Below, one piece after another: positions 20,549 to 23,453 of a stretch of 23,453 nt of DNA; within the stretch, counting starts at the first letter, position 1, and each line of letters opens with the position of its first letter. The notes below the pieces were generated by a model that made no database searches, was not told the DNA's origin, and worked only from the letters and a program-made list of their open reading frames with translations. The translations under genes were made by a program, and so were the position numbers. Where the stretch lies: positions 1 through 23,453 of the forward strand of contig CAJUOA010000048.1 of NCBI GenBank assembly GCA_910587785.1, given 5' to 3'. Source of the DNA: an uncultured Oscillospiraceae bacterium (lineage in GTDB: Bacteria > Bacillota > Clostridia > Oscillospirales > Oscillospiraceae).

Positions 20549-20833
20549 TTACTTCTCCAGCATATCCAGGGCGGCGGAGAGATATCCGTTGGCCTGGTCG
20601 AACGCCTCCACGGCGTGCATGAGCTGGTGGGCAACCTCGCCGCTAAACTCCTTGGCCAGGTCCCCCAGCTCCGCGGCGTGGTGGACGTTGTGGTCCAGCA
20701 TATAGCGGAGCACCGCCACCGTCTTCTCGCCGCCGTGGCCGTGCTCGTGGGGGTGGGCGTGGTCATGGGTATGGGGGTGCTCGTGGTCGTGGTCATGGGT
20801 GTGCTCACCGTGGATGTGGTCCAGATGGTCCAT
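20549..20833 (-). CDS. His-rich metal-binding (probably nickel) protein
   Basis: A 94-aa protein. Residues 3-33 contain 15 histidines alternating with Asp, Glu, Thr or Pro, a classic nickel or zinc storage stretch. Residues 36-94 form a predicted helical domain (VLRYMLDHNVHHAAELGDLA, then HQLMHAVEAFDQANGYL). The start is ATG at 20833 with AAGGAGG 8 nt upstream; an earlier ATG at 20851 lies in the ribosome site. It is the first gene of an operon with cooT and the 73-aa gene, 31 bp ahead of cooT. Nickel is inferred from those neighbours and from cooC; zinc or cobalt cannot be excluded. Confidence 0.82.
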   Translation of the reverse strand: MDHLDHIHGEHTHDHDHEHPHTHDHAHPHEHGHGGEKTVAVLRYMLDHNVHHAAELGDLAKEFSGEVAHQLMHAVEAFDQANGYLSAALDMLEK

Positions 20834-20841
20834 GGGAACAG

Positions 20842-20848
20842 CCTCCTT
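20842..20848 (-). promoter_or_regulatory. RBS that sets the start of the His-rich protein
   Basis: AAGGAGG on the minus strand, 8 nt before ATG at 20831-20833. It contains part of the false upstream start. Confidence 0.65.
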
Positions 20849-20865
20849 CATTGATATATTTTTAA

Positions 20866-20907
20866 CTATACACACTATAGCGCAAATCCCTCAAATTTGC
20901 AAGGCGC
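20866..20907 (-). promoter_or_regulatory. Promoter and candidate operators of the nickel operon
   Basis: On the minus strand TTGCAA (20897-20902) and TATAGT (20874-20879) are 17 bp apart. CTATA-CACAC-TATAG (20866-20880) is an inverted repeat over the -10 box. GCAAAT (20882-20887) and ATTTGC (20895-20900) form a second one over the spacer and -35 box. Such placement suits repression. They do not match the NikR consensus I know. Confidence 0.55.
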
Positions 20908-21080
20908 AGAGGGGGGATATTTGACGGAAATTTTAGCAAAAATTTTCCCTCCGCCCCGCCGCCGCCTTGTACATTCTCCATATTTTCTATAGTAACGGAA
21001 CAGCTCCTCCTTGTCAAGGGCTACGAAAGAGGGAGCTGGCGCTGATAGAAAAAATTTATGTCGTCCCGGGCACAAAACAG

Positions 21081-21109
21081 TGGAAATCCTGAAAAGGATA
21101 TGTTATAAT
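21081..21109 (+). promoter_or_regulatory. Promoter of the SPFH gene
   Basis: A consensus TATAAT lies at 21104-21109. The -35 box at 17 bp, TGGAAA (21081-21086), is weak. The stretch 20908-21080 between the two divergent promoters shows no gene I can support. Confidence 0.5.
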
Positions 21110-21139
21110 GTGTCCATCAACCTTTAAGGAGGGGTCAAT

Positions 21140-22030
21140 ATGCCTATCATTTTCATCATCCTCGGCGTCATCATCCTGGTATTGCTGGTGGCCAATATCC
21201 ATGTGGTCCAGCAGTCGAAGGCCTTCGTGGTGGAGCGTCTGGGCGCGTACCACACCACCTGGGGCGTGGGGCTCCACGTCAAGCTCCCCCTGCTGGACCG
21301 GGTGGCCAAGCGGGTCAGCCTCAAGGAGCAGGTGGTGGACTTCGCCCCCCAGCCCGTCATCACCAAGGACAACGTCACCATGCAGATTGATACCGTCATC
21401 TATTTCCAGATCATCGACCCCAAGCTCTATACCTACGGCGTGGAGAACCCCATGAGCGCCATCGAGAACCTCACCGCCACCACCCTGCGCAACATCATCG
21501 GCGATCTGGAGCTGGACCAGTCCCTCACCAGCCGGGACCACATCAACACCCAGATGCGCGCCATCCTGGACGAGGCCACGGACCCCTGGGGCATCAAGGT
21601 CAACCGGGTGGAGCTCAAGAACATCATCCCGCCCCGGGACATCCAGGACTCCATGGAGAAGCAGATGCGTGCCGAGCGCGAGCGCCGGGAGGCCATCCTC
21701 CAGGCCCAGGGCCAGAAGGAGAGCCAGATCCTGGTGGCCGAGGGCGAAAAGCAGTCCGCCATCCTCCGGGCCGACGCCGCCAAGCAGGCCGCCATCCTGG
21801 AGGCCGAGGGCAGGGCGGAGGCCATCTTGAAGGTCCAGCAGGCCCTGGCCGACTCCATCAAGCTCCTCAACGACGCCAACCCCAACGACCAGGTGGTCAA
21901 GATCAAGGCTCTGGAGGCCTTCCAGGCCGCCGCCGACGGCAAGGCCACCAAGATCATCATCCCCAGCGAGATCCAGGGGCTCGCTGGCCTCGCCACCAGC
22001 GCCAAGGCGCTGATGGAGGGGGATAAGTAA
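21140..22030 (+). CDS. SPFH/band 7 (stomatin/prohibitin-like) membrane protein
   Basis: A 296-aa protein anchored by an N-terminal membrane segment (about 3-19) with the SPFH domain behind it. FVVERLGAYHTTWGVGLHVKLPLLDRV is the standard band 7 opening, and IENLTATTLRNIIGDLELDQSLTSRD is the conserved core. Residues about 170-235 are an Ala/Glu-rich coiled coil (AEGEKQSAILRADAAKQAAILEAEG) used for ring assembly. It resembles QmcA/stomatin proteins that organise membrane patches and regulate membrane proteases. The start ATG at 21140 has AAGGAGGGG upstream. No NfeD gene, a frequent partner, lies beside it. It has its own promoter and terminator. Confidence 0.93.
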   Translation: MPIIFIILGVIILVLLVANIHVVQQSKAFVVERLGAYHTTWGVGLHVKLPLLDRVAKRVSLKEQVVDFAPQPVITKDNVTMQIDTVIYFQIIDPKLYTYGVENPMSAIENLTATTLRNIIGDLELDQSLTSRDHINTQMRAILDEATDPWGIKVNRVELKNIIPPRDIQDSMEKQMRAERERREAILQAQGQKESQILVAEGEKQSAILRADAAKQAAILEAEGRAEAILKVQQALADSIKLLNDANPNDQVVKIKALEAFQAAADGKATKIIIPSEIQGLAGLATSAKALMEGDK

Positions 22031-22046
22031 GCGGATTTCTATCCAT

Positions 22047-22077
22047 CGGTCCGGCCGTCAGGCCGGGCCGGTTTTTT
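22047..22077 (+). terminator. Terminator of the SPFH gene
   Basis: A 10-bp stem with one G-T pair (22047-22056 with 22061-22070), a GTCA loop and six T at 22072-22077. Confidence 0.85.
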
Positions 22078-22151
22078 GTAACAAGAACGTAATCCAATCC
22101 TTTCCCAGTTCATGGTATCATAAACAGGAAATCTTTCACAGGAGGACCGCC

Positions 22152-22949
22152 ATGAACGAGATTTGGACCTTTGACACCTACCCCAACCCGGAGGAGTTTC
22201 CGGAGTGCGTCATAACAATCGACCAGACCACCAATCCCCCCACCGTCATCACGCCCGCCATGCCCGACCCTGCCACCATCGGGGGCGCGGACTGGAGGCG
22301 GCTCGTGGAGCTCTGCTTCCAGCGGGCGGACCGGTTCTCCCTCCACCGCTGCGGGTATCCCGGAGCCCGACCCGGGGCGCTGGAGCAGGCGCTGCGCCCC
22401 TTCCTCGCCGGGGAGTACCGCTCCTACGCCTGCCTCCATGTCAATGGCGAGGAGTTCTGGGAGAACTGCCTCCTCTACCGGGCGGTGCCGGAGGCGAAGG
22501 AGATCCTCCTCCGGCACATCACCCACCTCTTCGGCCAGGAGGTAGAGGAGGGGCCCTATCAGCTCCCGGAGAAGTACCGGGCCTACGAGGAGGAGCGGGA
22601 GGCCGCCGAGAAGCGCCTGGACGCATTCTTGGACCAGGCCGGGGACGGCTTGACCATGGAGGAGGCGAGTGCCTTTGACAAGGAGAACTTCCGGGAATCC
22701 TGGCGGCTCTGGAAGGAGGTCTTCGACCCGGCGGACTTTACCGGTCATTTGGAGGACCTCTGCTTTTTCCGGGGCCGGGAAGAGTTCTTCGAGACCGTCA
22801 CCCACGAGTACGAGTGCTTCGTCCGGGTCCAGGACCCCGCCTTTGCCCAGGAGCTGCGCGCCATGGGCACATGGGTGGACCGCACGGAGGACTTCCGCGG
22901 CACGCTCTTCTCCCTGGACCGGGCGGAGGACCTGAAAGAATCCGAATAA
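22152..22949 (+). CDS. Unrecognised 265-aa soluble protein
   Basis: I do not recognise the family. It has no signal peptide or membrane segment, and it is rich in Glu, Arg and aromatic residues. The N-terminal part has ADWRRLVELCFQRADRFSLHRCGYPG (about 46-71), suggesting an alpha/beta fold. The middle (EKYRAYEEEREAAEKRLDAFL) is a long charged helix. The start ATG at 22152 has AGGAGG 8 nt upstream. It is monocistronic with no partner visible. Intact, though it ends about 30 bp before transposase debris. Confidence 0.7.
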   Translation: MNEIWTFDTYPNPEEFPECVITIDQTTNPPTVITPAMPDPATIGGADWRRLVELCFQRADRFSLHRCGYPGARPGALEQALRPFLAGEYRSYACLHVNGEEFWENCLLYRAVPEAKEILLRHITHLFGQEVEEGPYQLPEKYRAYEEEREAAEKRLDAFLDQAGDGLTMEEASAFDKENFRESWRLWKEVFDPADFTGHLEDLCFFRGREEFFETVTHEYECFVRVQDPAFAQELRAMGTWVDRTEDFRGTLFSLDRAEDLKESE

Positions 22950-22952
22950 AAA

Positions 22953-22962
22953 CGATGCATCG
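22953..22962. other. Perfect 10-bp palindrome at the transposon edge
   Basis: CGATGCATCG between the stop of the 265-aa gene and the end of the transposase remnant. It may mark the element's end, but no terminal inverted repeat partner is in view. Confidence 0.25.
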
Positions 22963-22980
22963 GTAGAAAGAGTGGGTAAG

Positions 22981-23453
22981 TCAGCGGTGAGGGAGAGTGG
23001 GATGAAGGAGGGAGCAGGAGAGCATAACCATAGCAAGAAGGTTGTCCACGTTGCGAAAGCCGAAGGCGGTGCGGATGATGAGTTTGATCTTGTTGTTGAA
23101 AGCCTCGGCGCGAGCATTGGAAAGGCTGAATCTGGCAGCAGCAACAATAGCGTCAAAGTGACGTTTGATTTTCTTACGCAGATCGCGGAACACAGGAATC
23201 CTGCACCTTTGGGCCCAGGCCATCCACTTGGAAAGCTTACCGGCAATCTCATCAGGCCCGGCCTTGAGAGCCAAACGAAGATTCTCTTTGAGCAGATAGG
23301 CACGATAGAGCTTGGGATTGGCCTTGGTCAGGAATAGCAGCTGCGCTTGCTGATTTTCAGAGAGATGCTCCGGGTTTTTGAGCAGGACATAGCGTAGATT
23401 CATCTTGGACCACATTTTCTCAATTGGATTGAGATCGAGGCTATAGGGCGGGA
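22981..23453 (-). mobile_element. Chimeric transposase remnant: IS630-type motif joined to ISL3-type C terminus (partial)
   Basis: The frame is open from the window edge to TGA at 22981, so the gene is cut by the window and any start at 23415 is artificial. The first codons read PPYSLDLNPIEKMWSKM, the end of the IS630-family catalytic core (the third acidic residue sits in NPIE). Directly after, NLRYVLLKNPEHLSENQQ begins an ISL3-family C-terminal half, including ARAEAFNNKIKLI with its catalytic Glu, and FGFRNVDNLLAM. ISL3 and IS630 are different families, so this is a junction of two elements in one frame. Lower GC content than its neighbours supports transfer. Confidence 0.75.

Noticed and set aside
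20986..21017. A second minus-strand promoter, TTGACA with TATAGA and a 20-bp spacer, as in MerR-controlled promoters
   Set aside because: The spacer has no convincing dyad and a better 17-bp promoter lies closer to the His-rich gene.
20875..21075. A 66-aa frame upstream of the His-rich gene
   Set aside because: It has no ribosome site, spans promoter sequences and has no recognisable domain; a stretch reading DKEELFRYYRKYGE is suggestive but not enough.
1..23453. CRISPR array, tRNA, rRNA, T-box or cobalamin riboswitch
   Set aside because: I looked for regular direct repeats, cloverleaf ends and the known conserved boxes on both strands and found none that I could support.

Overview
The window reads as chromosome of a GC-rich anaerobic Clostridia member, most likely an Oscillospiraceae-type gut bacterium. 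The evidence is strong AAGGAGG ribosome sites with frequent TTG and GTG starts, Firmicutes-type S12 and EF-Tu, an L7Ae-like protein ahead of rpsL, 2[4Fe-4S] ferredoxin, DUF2229/2-hydroxyacyl-CoA-dehydratase-like proteins, and Wood-Ljungdahl methyl-branch genes. The taxonomic assignment is inference from gene content and composition; no 16S gene is present.

Layout. 1-1047: a short promoter-terminator unit and a tyrosine recombinase. 1295-4255 (minus): a three-gene operon of two DUF2229/HgdA-HgdB-like proteins and their ATP-dependent activase. 4410-5676: divergent envelope genes, a YxeA-family protein and a secreted protein, sharing a control region that contains a perfect palindrome. 5729-10655 (minus): a str-type operon rplGB-rpsL-rpsG-fusA-tuf with a consensus promoter, a second promoter before tuf, and a small palindromic element in the rpsL-rpsG spacer. 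10863-12478 (plus): ferredoxin and a branched-chain aminotransferase, each with its own promoter and terminator, followed by a tandem array of hairpins.

12712-20833 (minus) is the most interesting part. In transcription order it holds a His-rich metal-binding protein, a CooT-like nickel protein, an unrecognised 73-aa protein, a secreted Cys-rich protein, metF, a CooC/AcsF nickel-insertion ATPase, a GyrI-like gene broken by a frameshift in a C7 run, an unrecognised 293-aa protein, acsD, and a 766-aa gene in which AcsC (corrinoid iron-sulfur protein large subunit) is fused to AcsE (methyl-H4folate methyltransferase). The inferred pathway is: MetF makes 5-methyl-H4folate, the AcsE domain passes the methyl group to the corrinoid held by AcsC/AcsD, and nickel proteins serve CODH/ACS. 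The catalytic CODH/ACS subunits (acsA, acsB) are not in the window.

21140-23453: a stomatin/prohibitin-like SPFH membrane protein, an unrecognised 265-aa protein, and at the edge a chimeric transposase remnant that reads from an IS630-type catalytic motif into the C-terminal half of an ISL3-type transposase.
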